This document shows positions 8,179-17,702 of a stretch of 64,000 bases of DNA, piece by piece. The stretch's first letter is position 1; each line of letters begins with the position of its first letter. Under the pieces are notes generated by a model. It was not told the DNA's origin. It saw only the letters and a program-made list of their open reading frames with translations, and ran no database searches. Origin of the DNA: Vibrio sp. FE10 (GTDB taxonomy: Bacteria; Pseudomonadota; Gammaproteobacteria; Enterobacterales; Vibrionaceae); assembly GCF_030297155.1 (NCBI RefSeq), contig NZ_AP028067.1, forward strand, positions 2,356,001 through 2,420,000, in the 5' to 3' direction. The position numbers were made by a program, and so were the translations under genes.

Positions 8179-9609
8179 GTGAAAAAGCATTGGATACGTA
8201 ATTCGGTCACAGCACTATTAATGGTTAGCGCATCACTAGCAAGCGCGACCAGTTTTGCTGCGTCTGAACAAAAAGAAATTGGCGATCCTCGAAACGACCA
8301 GTTCGAGCAAAATCACCCCGATCAATATCACTCATGGAGACAAACGTCAGAAAGCGAAGTCATTGAAGATGCTCTAAAAGAAGATCCGAATATGGTCATC
8401 ATGTGGGCAGGCTACGGGTTCGCTAAAGATTACAATAAAGCGCGTGGACACTTTTATGCCATTGACGACGTAACACAAACGCTACGTACTGGCGGGCCAA
8501 CTGACGAAAGCTCAGGTCCAATGCCGATGGCTTGTTGGAGCTGTAAGAGCCCGGATGTCGCTCGTGTGATTGAAGAGCGTGGCGAGGATGGTTATTTCGA
8601 AGGTAAATGGGCGCGTCTTGGCAACGAGATCGTTAACCCTATTGGCTGTTCAGACTGTCACGATACCCAAAGTGAAGGCTTTAAGAATGGCGAACCCGCA
8701 CTGAAAGTCACTCGTCCTTATGTGGAACGTGCATTTGAAGCGATTGGTAAAAAGTTCGATGAACAAAGCCGACTAGACCAACAAGCGTCTGTTTGTGCGC
8801 AATGTCATGTGGAGTACTACTTCACAGGCCCTAATAAGAGCGTGAAGTTCCCATGGGACCAAGGTACAACCGTTGGCGATATGGAACGCTACTATGATGC
8901 GATCAACTTTAAAGATTGGACGCATAAAGTATCAAAAGCACCGATGCTAAAAGCGCAACACCCAGGCTTTGAAACATGGCGCGAAGGTATTCACGGTAAG
9001 AACAAAGTCGTTTGTGCTGACTGTCATATGCCGAAAGTCACCAAAGAAGATGGCACCGTTTATACCGACCATAAAGTGGGTAACCCATTCGACCGCTTCG
9101 AAGACACATGTGCCAACTGTCATACTCAATCTAAAGAAACCATGCGTAACATCGTTTCAAGCCGTAAAGCGCAAGTACTGAACATGAAGCTGACAGCAGA
9201 GAAACAAATCGTTGCTGCTCACTTTGAAGCAGGTGCAGCATGGGAAGCCGGTGCCACAGAGCAAGAAATGGAACCTATCCTACTTGATATCCGTCATGCT
9301 CAATGGCGCTGGGACTACGCTATTGCGTCTCACGGTATTCATATGCATGCACCAGAAATCGCTCTAGAAGTGCTAGGTACTGCCGTTGATCGCGCAGCCG
9401 ATGCTCGTACTAAGATCATTCGTCTACTTGCGAAGAAAGGCATTACGGACCCAATTGAAATTCCTGACATCTCGACCAAAGAAGCAGCTCAAAAAGCGCT
9501 TGGAATGGACATGGACAAGATGAACGCAGAGAAACAACACTTCTTAGACACGGTTGTTCCTCAATGGGAAGAGCAAGCTGAAAAACGTGAAGCTAACTAC
9601 GAATACTAA
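8179..9609 (+). CDS. nrfA: Ammonia-forming cytochrome c552 nitrite reductase
   Basis: NrfA reduces nitrite to ammonium with six electrons in the periplasm. The 476-residue precursor has a signal peptide (about 1-28). It carries the diagnostic catalytic heme site CWSCK (119-123), where Lys replaces His as the heme ligand, plus four CxxCH sites at about 157, 206, 279 and 311. The [11 protein letters not shown] segment (near 384) supplies distal His ligands. Length and motif order match E. coli NrfA (478 aa). It is monocistronic with its own terminator, and divergent from nrfB. Confidence 0.97.
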   Translation: MKKHWIRNSVTALLMVSASLASATSFAASEQKEIGDPRNDQFEQNHPDQYHSWRQTSESEVIEDALKEDPNMVIMWAGYGFAKDYNKARGHFYAIDDVTQTLRTGGPTDESSGPMPMACWSCKSPDVARVIEERGEDGYFEGKWARLGNEIVNPIGCSDCHDTQSEGFKNGEPALKVTRPYVERAFEAIGKKFDEQSRLDQQASVCAQCHVEYYFTGPNKSVKFPWDQGTTVGDMERYYDAINFKDWTHKVSKAPMLKAQHPGFETWREGIHGKNKVVCADCHMPKVTKEDGTVYTDHKVGNPFDRFEDTCANCHTQSKETMRNIVSSRKAQVLNMKLTAEKQIVAAHFEAGAAWEAGATEQEMEPILLDIRHAQWRWDYAIASHGIHMHAPEIALEVLGTAVDRAADARTKIIRLLAKKGITDPIEIPDISTKEAAQKALGMDMDKMNAEKQHFLDTVVPQWEEQAEKREANYEY

Positions 9610-9632
9610 TCTCGTCAGTTAGACCATTAGGT

Positions 9633-9669
9633 AAAAACCAGTCACACTATTGTTGTGTGGCTGGTTTTT
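9633..9669 (+). terminator. Terminator of nrfA
   Basis: AAAAACCAG-CACAC and GTGTG-CTGGTTTTT arms around TATTGTT, ending in five T; 24 bp past the nrfA stop. Confidence 0.8.
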
Positions 9670-9721
9670 CTATTTTGAATCTTAAGCATTAGATTCTCGC
9701 GTATTCAAACCGATGCCGACC

Positions 9722-9775
9722 TTTAAATACCCAGTGACGTCTAAATACCCAGTTACCTTTAAATACCTAGTTGCT
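9722..9775. repeat. 18 bp tandem repeat, three units
   Basis: Units start at 9722, 9740 and 9758, sharing TAAATACC(C/T)AGT and differing at two to five of 18 positions. It lies in the 125 bp between the nrfA terminator and the rhodanese gene. Confidence 0.7.
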
Positions 9776-9792
9776 AATTCAAGGAATCAAGA

Positions 9793-10137
9793 ATGAGAAC
9801 CCTACTTTCGCTTTCTGCACTGTGCATTACGTTGTTAAGTTCTGGAGTTTACGCTTCTGAACGTGCTGAGATAGGCTGGGAATTAATTGAGAAAGGCGCA
9901 TTAGTGGTTGATGTCAGAACGCCTGAGGAGTTCAAGCAAGAGCATTTAGACAACGCCATCAACTACCCTCTTTCTGAAGTAGCGACTCACTTCGCCAATA
10001 TAGAGAAAGACCAACCGATCGTGCTGTATTGTCGTAGTGGCAATCGTTCAGGACAAGCTTACCAGTTCTTGCGCGCTCAAGGGTTTACTCAAATCCACAA
10101 TGCTGGTGGCTTAATCGAAATGCAGGAAAGCCAATAG
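9793..10137 (+). CDS. Periplasmic single-domain rhodanese (PspE-like)
   Basis: The 114-residue precursor has a signal peptide (about 1-21, cut near VYA-SE) and one rhodanese domain with VVDVRTPEEF (about 38-47) and the active-site loop CRSGNRSG (Cys80-Gly87). Such proteins transfer sulfur from thiosulfate to a thiol acceptor; E. coli PspE is the closest known type. An AAGGA ribosome binding site precedes the ATG. It lies between nrfA and nrfG, but a role in nitrite respiration is not shown by the sequence. Confidence 0.85.
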   Translation: MRTLLSLSALCITLLSSGVYASERAEIGWELIEKGALVVDVRTPEEFKQEHLDNAINYPLSEVATHFANIEKDQPIVLYCRSGNRSGQAYQFLRAQGFTQIHNAGGLIEMQESQ

Positions 10138-10189
10138 TTTTAGAAACGCGTTCTTAAATTAGATCGTCTCTTTAGCTATTAACCCAAGT

Positions 10190-10819
10190 TTAACGGATCA
10201 TCTGTTTGGCTTGGTTGATCGAATGAATAATAGAGACACGATCAATGCCCTTCTGATTAGAATCGAGTATTTGTGTCCACGCATCGATCGCTTGTTGATA
10301 GCGCATACTAATGAAATGATCGGTCGCAATCAGCATCAAAGCTGTTCGATCATTAGGATCAAGCAGCATAGATTGTTTCAGCAGGCCACTGACTTGATTG
10401 TTCATGGTTTGAGAGCTCAAGTAATACAGCGCCGTCGCTTTCGCGGCGTATAAACCAGAAGGCGCTTGTTGGTCTAAACGAATCGCATAGTCATAGCACG
10501 TGAATGCGGCATCAAACTCCCCTTTCTGCATGTACACACCACCCAGCTTAAACCACAAATCGGATTGATTCGGATCTTGCTTAAGGCTCTGTTGAAGCTC
10601 ATCTTCAAAATCTGTCGTCGTATAGTTGTTGCTATCATCCAAAGGAAGTTGAGGTAACTCTTGTTTCAGTTGAGACCAGACGAGTACGCTTAAAGCCACT
10701 GCGGTAAGAGAAATCACCACATTACCTTTTAGATAATTGCCATTCTTGCTCGCGGCAATAACGACCACAATCAAAAACAGACTCATCAGTAGTAACGCAA
10801 CCAACAACCAGATATCCAT
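10190..10819 (-). CDS. nrfG: TPR heme-lyase subunit NrfG (CcmI-like)
   Basis: NrfG is the tetratricopeptide component of NrfEFG; it holds the apocytochrome C-terminus during heme attachment. The 209 residues show two N-terminal membrane helices (about 3-25 and 33-50) and then TPR helices (about 80-185), including NQSDLWFKLGGVYMQKGEFDAA. It is not in the nrfBCDEXF operon but 9 kb away on the far side of nrfA, convergent with the rhodanese gene. CcmI is the alternative; the nrf neighbourhood favours NrfG. Confidence 0.8.
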   Translation of the reverse strand: MDIWLLVALLLMSLFLIVVVIAASKNGNYLKGNVVISLTAVALSVLVWSQLKQELPQLPLDDSNNYTTTDFEDELQQSLKQDPNQSDLWFKLGGVYMQKGEFDAAFTCYDYAIRLDQQAPSGLYAAKATALYYLSSQTMNNQVSGLLKQSMLLDPNDRTALMLIATDHFISMRYQQAIDAWTQILDSNQKGIDRVSIIHSINQAKQMIR

Positions 10820-10959
10820 TCCACATCCCTTTTATTTAGCTCTATCTCTTACTCTATCGTTTTCGTCTAGCCTAGTTATTGATCAAAGTTTAGCGTTCGA
10901 GATTTAGTGCTCAAACTTTCGCATAAAAGCGACGGATTAAGGTTGGTGCTCAGACCCAA

Positions 10960-11053
10960 GCGATCAGCGATCAGCGATCAGCGATCAACCATAAGCCATA
11001 AGCCATAAGCCATAAGCAAAATGAGAAATGAGAAATGAGAAATGAGAAATGAC
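10960..11053. repeat. Three abutting heptanucleotide tandem arrays with different units
   Basis: GCGATCA occurs four times (10960-10987), CATAAGC four times (10990-11017) and AAATGAG four times plus a final AAATGAC (11019-11053). Only 2 bp and 1 bp separate the blocks. All units are 7 bp long yet their sequences are unrelated. The arrays lie between nrfG and the gyrA terminator. Confidence 0.92.
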
Positions 11054-11060
11054 AGGCAAT

Positions 11061-11090
11061 AAAAAACCGAGCACTTAGGCTCGGTTTTTT
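11061..11090 (-). terminator. Terminator of gyrA (bidirectional)
   Basis: AAAAAACCGAGC, ACTTAG, GCTCGGTTTTTT: a perfect 12 bp arm pair including A and T tracts on both sides; 34 bp past the gyrA stop. Confidence 0.85.
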
Positions 11091-11124
11091 CATTGGTAAG
11101 CTTAATTACTTAGCGTAATCGAGA

Positions 11125-13797
11125 TTACTCAGTGTCTTGCTCGCTATCACTTTCAGAGTCAGAAGCATCTGATGCTTGCTCTTCGCTTGATTCAGAAACA
11201 ACTGTTCCTTCAGCGTTTACTGCGTCAGCATTTGCTTCTTCAGTTTCTTCGCCTTCAACAATCTCAGCTTCTTCTACTTCGTCGATACGTTGTAGACCTA
11301 CAACATTCTCGTCTTCAGCAGTACGAATCAGTGTCACACCTTGAGTGTTACGACCAACTTGGCTTACTTCCGCTACGCGAGTACGTACTAGTGTACCTGC
11401 GTCGGTGATCATCATCATTTCATCGCCTTCTTCAACCTGAACAGCACCAACTACTGGGCCATTACGATCAGAGACTTTGATAGATACTACACCTTGCGTT
11501 GCACGGCCTTTCGTTGGGTATTCAGCCAGCTCAGTACGCTTACCGTAACCGTTTTGAGTCACAGTTAGGATATCGCCTTCGTTTGAAGGAACAATCAGTG
11601 AAACCACTTGATCGTCTTCTGGAAGCTTCATACCACGAACACCAGAGGCAGTACGACCCATTGGACGTACTTTGTCCTCGTTAAAGCGAACAACTTTGCC
11701 CGATTTCGAGAACAGCATGATGTCGCTATTACCGTCAGTAATATCAACGCCAATCAGTGAATCATCGTCACGTAGGTTAACTGCGATTAGGCCGTTAGCA
11801 CGTACGTTTGCGAATTGATCCAGTGATGTCTTCTTAACGGTACCGTCGCCTGTTGCCATGAAGATGAATTTCTCGTTTGAGAATTCAGAAACAGGCAGGA
11901 TAGCCGTAATACGCTCACCTTCTTCTAGAGGAAGAATGTTAACGATAGGCTTACCACGAGCGGTGCGGCTTGCTTGAGGCAGTTGGTAAACTTTCAGGCG
12001 GTACGTTTTACCACGAGTAGAGAAACATAAGATGTTGTCATGAGTATTAGCAACAAGCAGACGCTCAATGTAATCCTCATCTTTCATCTTAGTTGCACTC
12101 TTACCTTTACCACCACGACGCTGAGCTTCGTAGTCACTTAGGATTTGGTACTTAACGTAGCCTGCGTTAGAAAGCGTTACTACAACGTCTTCTTGAGCAA
12201 TTAGCTCTTCCATGTCGATGTCATGAACCGCTGCAGTGATTTCTGTACGACGTTCGTCGCCATAGATATCACGCACCGCTTCAAGTTCTTCACGGATCAC
12301 TTCCATCAAACGCTCAGTGCTTGCAAGAATATGCATTAGCTCAGCGATCTCTTCTAGAAGAGCTTTGTATTCGTCTAGAATCTTCTCGTGCTCAAGGCCT
12401 GTTAGGCGGTGAAGACGAAGTTCTAGAATAGCTTGCGCTTGAGTTTCCGTTAGGAAGTATTGACCATCACGGATACCGTATTGGTCTTCAAGCCAATCTG
12501 GACGAGCCGCATCAGTACCAGCACGTTCAAGCATTGATGCAACGTTACCAAGATCCCAACCACGAGACACTAGACCAACTTTAGCTTCTGCTGGTGTTGG
12601 TGCGTTCTTGATCAGTTCAATGATTTCATCAATGTTTGCAAGCGCTAAAGATAGAGCTTCCAAGATATGTGCACGATCGCGCGCTTTCTTCAATTCGAAG
12701 ATAGTACGACGTGTCACAACTTCACGACGGTGATCAACAAAACACTTCAACATATCTTTAATGTTGAAAAGTTGTGGTTGGCCGTTGTTCAGAGCAACCA
12801 TGTTGATGCCGAAAGTTGTTTGCAGTTGAGTTTGTGAGTAAAGGTTGTTTAGTACAACTTCACCGACAGCATCACGCTTACATTCAATAACAATACGCAT
12901 ACCATCTTTATCAGATTCGTCACGCAGTGCACTGATGCCTTCAACTTTCTTGTCTTTTACAAGTTCTGCAATCTTCTCGATCAGACGAGCTTTGTTCACT
13001 TGATACGGGATTTCAGTAACGATAATGGTTTCTTTACCGTTCTTTTCCGTTTCAATTTCAGCTCTCGAGCGCATGTAGACTTTGCCTCGGCCAGTCTTAT
13101 ATGCATCGACAATGCCCTTACGGCCACTGATTAATGCTGCTGTCGGGAAGTCTGGACCCGGGATGTAGTCCATTAGCTCATCAATAGTGATGTCTTCATT
13201 ATTGATAAATGCTAAACAGCCATCAACAACTTCGCCTAAGTTATGCGGCGGGATGTTGGTAGCCATACCTACTGCGATACCAGAAGCACCGTTAACCAAT
13301 AGGTTTGGTATTTTTGTTGGTAAAACTGCTGGTATTTGCTCGGTTCCATCATAGTTAGGAACGAAGTCAACCGTATCTTTATCAAGATCCGTTAATAGCT
13401 CACCAGCTATTTTTGACATACGAACTTCGGTATAACGCATTGCCGCAGCTGAATCGCCGTCAACCGAACCAAAGTTACCTTGGCCATCGACTAACATATA
13501 GCGTAGTGAAAACGGCTGAGCCATACGAACAATTGACTCGTATACCGCACTATCACCGTGTGGGTGATATTTACCGATTACATCGCCTACTACACGAGCA
13601 GACTTTTTATATGCTTTGTTCCAATCATTACCTAGTACATTCATCGCGAACAAAACGCGGCGGTGTACAGGTTTTAGGCCATCACGCACATCTGGAAGGG
13701 CACGACCAACGATGACGGACATCGCGTAGTCTAGGTATGAACCTCTAAGCTCATCTTCAATATTTACGGGCGTGATCTCTTTCGCTAGATCGCTCAT
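11125..13797 (-). CDS. gyrA: DNA gyrase subunit A
   Basis: GyrA forms the DNA breakage-reunion half of gyrase, which introduces negative supercoils. The 890 residues contain the catalytic Tyr122 in AAMRYTE, the quinolone-contact region [12 protein letters not shown] with Ser83 and Glu87, the coiled-coil arm, and a C-terminal beta-pinwheel with the GyrA box QRRGGKG. The last 60 residues are an acidic Glu/Ser/Asp-rich tail. Ser83 is the sensitive-type residue; position 87 is Glu where E. coli has Asp, so the acidic charge is kept. It is transcribed alone. Confidence 0.97.
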   Translation of the reverse strand: MSDLAKEITPVNIEDELRGSYLDYAMSVIVGRALPDVRDGLKPVHRRVLFAMNVLGNDWNKAYKKSARVVGDVIGKYHPHGDSAVYESIVRMAQPFSLRYMLVDGQGNFGSVDGDSAAAMRYTEVRMSKIAGELLTDLDKDTVDFVPNYDGTEQIPAVLPTKIPNLLVNGASGIAVGMATNIPPHNLGEVVDGCLAFINNEDITIDELMDYIPGPDFPTAALISGRKGIVDAYKTGRGKVYMRSRAEIETEKNGKETIIVTEIPYQVNKARLIEKIAELVKDKKVEGISALRDESDKDGMRIVIECKRDAVGEVVLNNLYSQTQLQTTFGINMVALNNGQPQLFNIKDMLKCFVDHRREVVTRRTIFELKKARDRAHILEALSLALANIDEIIELIKNAPTPAEAKVGLVSRGWDLGNVASMLERAGTDAARPDWLEDQYGIRDGQYFLTETQAQAILELRLHRLTGLEHEKILDEYKALLEEIAELMHILASTERLMEVIREELEAVRDIYGDERRTEITAAVHDIDMEELIAQEDVVVTLSNAGYVKYQILSDYEAQRRGGKGKSATKMKDEDYIERLLVANTHDNILCFSTRGKTYRLKVYQLPQASRTARGKPIVNILPLEEGERITAILPVSEFSNEKFIFMATGDGTVKKTSLDQFANVRANGLIAVNLRDDDSLIGVDITDGNSDIMLFSKSGKVVRFNEDKVRPMGRTASGVRGMKLPEDDQVVSLIVPSNEGDILTVTQNGYGKRTELAEYPTKGRATQGVVSIKVSDRNGPVVGAVQVEEGDEMMMITDAGTLVRTRVAEVSQVGRNTQGVTLIRTAEDENVVGLQRIDEVEEAEIVEGEETEEANADAVNAEGTVVSESSEEQASDASDSESDSEQDTE

Positions 13798-14037
13798 AGA
13801 GCCATTTTCCCTCTATAGTCAGATCGTATTTTTGAATACGTATAAGACCGAAAAATATAACACAAATTTACCTACGGAGGCATCACTTTCCCTCTCCTTT
13901 TACCATCTTGTGACCCTTGTAGCCAATCTATTGATAAGAAATTGCACCTCAGCGTCATATCTTGCTGAAACATGGTCACTTTACACCCAATAAACTAGCA
14001 AAATTGTAGATCTTCTGGTCAGCAGGAAAAGGCAAGT

Positions 14038-14043
14038 TATAAT
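14038..14043 (+). promoter_or_regulatory. -10 element upstream of ubiG
   Basis: An exact TATAAT hexamer. Transcription would start near 14050, leaving too short a leader for the ATG at 14056 but a normal one for the ATG at 14089; this supports the shorter UbiG. No good -35 is visible. Confidence 0.45.
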
Positions 14044-14088
14044 GCCTGCAATTTCATGGATGCATTATTTAACTTGGAAATGCCGATT

Positions 14089-14802
14089 ATGACTAAATCA
14101 CAGAACGTAGACCCAGCAGAAATCAAAAAATTCGAAGACATGGCGTCGCGCTGGTGGGATCTAGAAGGCGAGTTTAAGCCACTACATCAAATCAATCCGC
14201 TGCGCCTAAATTACGTGCTAGAGAAAACCGAAGGCCTATTTGGCAAGAAAGTTCTCGATGTTGGCTGCGGTGGCGGTATTTTGGCTGAGAGCATGGCTGT
14301 AGAGGGTGCGGTAGTTACCGGCCTGGATATGGGTAAAGAACCGCTAGAAGTCGCTCGTCTGCACGCATTAGAAACCGGCACCAAGCTAGATTACATCCAA
14401 AGCACCATTGAAGACCATGCAGAGCAAAATCCACAAACTTACGATGTGGTGACGTGCATGGAAATGCTAGAGCACGTTCCTGACCCACAATCGGTTATCT
14501 CGGCTTGTTCAAAGTTGGTTAAACCAGGTGGCCATGTGTTCTTCTCGACATTGAACCGAAACTTTAAGTCTTACCTGTTTGCGATTGTTGGTGCAGAGAA
14601 GCTTCTTAAGATTGTGCCTGAAGGTACTCACGACCACGAAAAGTTCATTCGACCAGCTGAACTCATCAAGATGATCGACAATACGCCTCTACAAGAGTTA
14701 GGTATTACTGGGCTGCATTACAACCCACTAACAGACACGTATCGTTTAGGGTCGAATGTCGATGTGAATTACATCGTCCACACTCAAAATTTCGCCCAAT
14801 AA
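14089..14802 (+). CDS. ubiG: Ubiquinone biosynthesis O-methyltransferase
   Basis: UbiG performs both SAM-dependent O-methylations of ubiquinone synthesis. The 237-residue protein has the class I methyltransferase motif [13 protein letters not shown] (about 55-67), the acidic GLDMG strand end, and the UbiG signature [21 protein letters not shown] region (about 20-40). The frame opens at 14056, but I chose the ATG at 14089 ([12 protein letters not shown]) by family alignment and because of the TATAAT at 14038. It is divergent from gyrA, as in several gamma-proteobacteria. Confidence 0.94.
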   Translation: MTKSQNVDPAEIKKFEDMASRWWDLEGEFKPLHQINPLRLNYVLEKTEGLFGKKVLDVGCGGGILAESMAVEGAVVTGLDMGKEPLEVARLHALETGTKLDYIQSTIEDHAEQNPQTYDVVTCMEMLEHVPDPQSVISACSKLVKPGGHVFFSTLNRNFKSYLFAIVGAEKLLKIVPEGTHDHEKFIRPAELIKMIDNTPLQELGITGLHYNPLTDTYRLGSNVDVNYIVHTQNFAQ

Positions 14803-14858
14803 ATATTCGTATATCTACCAGTATCCCTACCGTAAAATCTTTTATAAAAAAGACCCAT

Positions 14859-14897
14859 GAAAAGAGTTGCAATTAACATAAGTTTGCGACTTTTTTC
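14859..14897 (+). terminator. Terminator of ubiG
   Basis: GAAAAGAGTTGCAA pairs with TTGCGACTTTTTTC with two imperfect positions, around a loop of about 11 bases, ending in six T. Confidence 0.55.
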
Positions 14898-15107
14898 AGT
14901 CTAAATTTCGTGCGCCAGCTTCCATTTTGACCACCTCGATTTAAATTTAATCACCTAAAATCCATCGCCCATTTTGCTCAAAGATCAAGGGATTTTTTTT
15001 TATGGGAGTGCAAAAATAAAGCATCCTTAAAAGGCGGCTTTTATACAATCAAGTCACATCTAACCTCATCAGTTAGTGGTCACTTACAGTTTTTTTTAAT
15101 CCACCAC

Positions 15108-15116
15108 TTATCCACA
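15108..15116 (+). promoter_or_regulatory. Perfect DnaA box in the nrdA promoter region
   Basis: TTATCCACA exactly matches the strong (R1-type) DnaA box. It is about 200 bp before nrdA. DnaA control of nrdAB is established in E. coli; here it is inferred. Confidence 0.6.
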
Positions 15117-15153
15117 AGCAACCCAATTTCTTTACCTTGAAAAATATCAGTTG

Positions 15154-15169
15154 TAGCACTATCTTGTAA
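15154..15169 (+). promoter_or_regulatory. NrdR-box-like site 1
   Basis: The central CACTATCTTGT portion fits the palindromic consensus acaCWAtATaTWGtgt at about 10 of 16 positions. It lies exactly 32 bp (about three helical turns) from the second box, the spacing known for NrdR box pairs. Confidence 0.45.
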
Positions 15170-15185
15170 CCCAACAAACAAATGA

Positions 15186-15201
15186 CCCCCATATGTTGTG
15201 T
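15186..15201 (+). promoter_or_regulatory. NrdR-box-like site 2
   Basis: The right half, ATATGTTGTGT, is a near-exact NrdR half-box; the left half is weak (CCCCC). Paired with site 1 it suggests repression of nrdAB-yfaE by NrdR, which senses nucleotide levels. Confidence 0.5.
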
Positions 15202-15318
15202 TTGAACTACAATGTATGGGTAGACCAAGATCACAAAGCCGAAACGTAATTTACAAAAATTACACAGAAATACACAAAAACACGGCCTTGTTCAGTTTTG
15301 TTAGGGAAATTAAGCAGA

Positions 15319-17601
15319 ATGAACCAACAACTTACTGTTACCAAGCGTAACGGGCGCAAAGAAACGATTGATTTAGAGAAAATCCATCGAGTGATCACAT
15401 GGGCAGCTGAAGGCTTGCACAATGTTTCTGTATCACAAGTAGAATTGAAAGCTCACATTCAGTTTTACGATGGCATTACCACAACTGACATTCATGAGAC
15501 AATCATCAAGTCAGCAGCGGATTTAATCTCTGAAGAGACTCCTGATTACCAATATCTAGCAGCACGTCTGTCAGTGTTCCACCTACGTAAAAAAGCGTAC
15601 GGTGAATACGAGCCGCCTGCTCTTTATGACCACGTTGCAAAACTGGTTGATATGGGTAAATACGATAGCCACCTTATGGAAGACTACACGAAAGCTGAAT
15701 TCGAAGAGCTTGACGCGTACATCGACCACAAGCGTGACTTAAACTTTTCTTACGCGGCGGTTAAGCAGCTTGAAGGTAAATACTTCGTGCAGAACCGTGT
15801 AACAAAAGAAATCTACGAGAGTGCTCAGTTCCTTTACATCCTAGTTGCTGCGTGTTTGTTCGGTAAATACCCGAAATCAACTCGTCTGGATTACATCAAA
15901 CGTTTTTACGACGCCTCGTCTACGTTTAAGATTTCTCTACCTACACCGATTATGTCTGGTGTACGTACGCCTACTCGTCAATTCAGTTCATGTGTACTGA
16001 TTGAGTGTGGTGACAGCCTTGATTCTATCAACGCAACAGCAAGCTCTATTGTTCGTTACGTATCTCAACGTGCTGGTATTGGTATCAACGCAGGTCGTAT
16101 CCGTGCGCTTGGTTCTGAAATCCGTAATGGTGAAGCGTTCCACACTGGTTGTATCCCTTTCTACAAATACTTCCAAACAGCAGTAAAATGTTGTTCTCAA
16201 GGTGGTGTTCGTGGCGGCGCAGCAACCGTGTTCTACCCACTATGGCACGGTGAAGTTCAGTCTCTACTAGTACTGAAAAACAACCGCGGCGTTGAAGAGA
16301 ACCGTGTTCGTCACATGGACTACGGCGTACAGCTGAACAAGCTTATGTACTCTCGTCTTGTTCAAGGTGGCAACATCAGCCTGTTCTCACCTTCTGACGT
16401 ACCTGGCCTTTACGACGCGTTCTTCGAAAACCAAGAGCGTTTTGAAGCGCTTTACGTTAAGTACGAAAACGATCCTTCAGTGAAGCGTGAAACGGTTAAA
16501 GCCGTTGAGCTTTTCTCTCTGCTAATGCAAGAGCGTGCTTCTACTGGTCGTATCTACATTCAGAACGTTGACCACTGTAATACACACAGCCCGTTTGATT
16601 CTGAAGTAGCTCCTGTTCGTCAATCGAACCTATGTCTAGAAATCGCGCTACCAACTAAGCCGCTTTCTAACGTTGAAGATGACGAAGGTGAGATTGCACT
16701 ATGTACGCTTTCAGCGTTTAACCTAGGCGCAATCAACGAGCTTGACGATCTGGCTGAGCTTTCTGAATTGGTTGTTCGTGCTCTAGATGCACTACTTGAT
16801 TACCAAGACTACCCGCTTCCAGCAGCACGTAAGTCGACAATGAACCGTCGTACTCTAGGTGTGGGTGTAATCAACTACGCATACTACCTAGCGAAGAATG
16901 GTGTTAAGTACTCTGATGGCAGCGCAAATGGCCTGACTCACCGTACTTTTGAAGCAATTCAATACCACTTGCTAAAAGCGTCTGTTGACCTAGCGAAAGA
17001 GCAAGGCCGTTGCCCATCTTTCCACGAAACCAACTACGCGAAAGGCCTACTGCCAATCGATACTTACAAAAAAGATATCGACTTAGTATGTGAAGAGCCA
17101 CTGCACTACGATTGGGACACGCTACGTGAAGAGATCATGGAGCACGGCCTACGTAACTCTACACTGACAGCGCTTATGCCTTCTGAGACTTCGTCTCAAA
17201 TCTCGAACGCGACTAACGGTATCGAGCCACCACGTGGTTACGTATCAGTGAAAGCATCGAAGGACGGCATCCTGAAGCAAGTGGTTCCTGATTTCCTAAA
17301 TCTTAAAGAGAACTACGAGCTACTTTGGAACATTGGTACTAACGATGGTTACCTGCACTTAGTGGGTATTATGCAAAAATTCGTTGACCAAGCTATCTCT
17401 GCAAACACTAACTATGATCCAAGTGTTTACGACAGCGGTAAGGTACCAATGAAGCAGCTGCTTAAAGACTTGCTAACAGCGTACAAGTACGGTGTTAAGA
17501 CGCTTTACTACCATAACACTCGTGATGGTGCTAAAGACGACCAAGGCGATGCAGTTCAAGTGCCGGAAGAAGATTGTGAAGGCGGCGGTTGTAAGATCTA
17601 A
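15319..17601 (+). CDS. nrdA: Class Ia ribonucleotide reductase, large (alpha) subunit
   Basis: NrdA reduces ribonucleoside diphosphates to deoxy forms aerobically. The 760 residues include an N-terminal ATP-cone (TVTKRNGRKETIDLEKIHRV region, about 4-92), the active-site cysteines in RQFSSC (about 225), NLCLEI and LCTLSAF, and the C-terminal shuttle pair CEGGGCKI. The frame opens at 15298, but the ATG at 15319 (MNQQLTV) matches the conserved family start. It is followed by nrdB and yfaE, with a perfect hairpin in the 101 bp gap. Confidence 0.97.
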   Translation: MNQQLTVTKRNGRKETIDLEKIHRVITWAAEGLHNVSVSQVELKAHIQFYDGITTTDIHETIIKSAADLISEETPDYQYLAARLSVFHLRKKAYGEYEPPALYDHVAKLVDMGKYDSHLMEDYTKAEFEELDAYIDHKRDLNFSYAAVKQLEGKYFVQNRVTKEIYESAQFLYILVAACLFGKYPKSTRLDYIKRFYDASSTFKISLPTPIMSGVRTPTRQFSSCVLIECGDSLDSINATASSIVRYVSQRAGIGINAGRIRALGSEIRNGEAFHTGCIPFYKYFQTAVKCCSQGGVRGGAATVFYPLWHGEVQSLLVLKNNRGVEENRVRHMDYGVQLNKLMYSRLVQGGNISLFSPSDVPGLYDAFFENQERFEALYVKYENDPSVKRETVKAVELFSLLMQERASTGRIYIQNVDHCNTHSPFDSEVAPVRQSNLCLEIALPTKPLSNVEDDEGEIALCTLSAFNLGAINELDDLAELSELVVRALDALLDYQDYPLPAARKSTMNRRTLGVGVINYAYYLAKNGVKYSDGSANGLTHRTFEAIQYHLLKASVDLAKEQGRCPSFHETNYAKGLLPIDTYKKDIDLVCEEPLHYDWDTLREEIMEHGLRNSTLTALMPSETSSQISNATNGIEPPRGYVSVKASKDGILKQVVPDFLNLKENYELLWNIGTNDGYLHLVGIMQKFVDQAISANTNYDPSVYDSGKVPMKQLLKDLLTAYKYGVKTLYYHNTRDGAKDDQGDAVQVPEEDCEGGGCKI

Positions 17602-17621
17602 ACCGCAATAAACATTAAGAC

Positions 17622-17645
17622 CCCAGAGAAGTTATCTTCTCTGGG
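17622..17645 (+). other. Perfect hairpin between nrdA and nrdB
   Basis: CCCAGAGAAG, TTAT, CTTCTCTGGG is a perfect 10 bp stem with a tetraloop. It is followed by only three T, so it is a weak terminator at best. It could protect or process the mRNA and so set the nrdA:nrdB ratio (inference). Confidence 0.65.
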
Positions 17646-17702
17646 TTTAAAGCATTAACAGGGTTCGTTTTATTACGGGTCCTTAAAGGATTTGAGGCAT
17701 TT

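Noticed and set aside
11132..11408. Open frames antisense to the end of gyrA
   Set aside because: They are low-complexity shadows of the acidic gyrA tail; no ribosome binding sites.
13538..13551. Quinolone resistance change in GyrA at residue 87
   Set aside because: Ser83 is intact and position 87 keeps an acid (Glu); this is more likely natural variation than resistance.
13772..13993. Open frame in the gyrA-ubiG gap
   Set aside because: It overlaps the gyrA start in antisense, lacks a ribosome binding site, and the product has no recognisable features.
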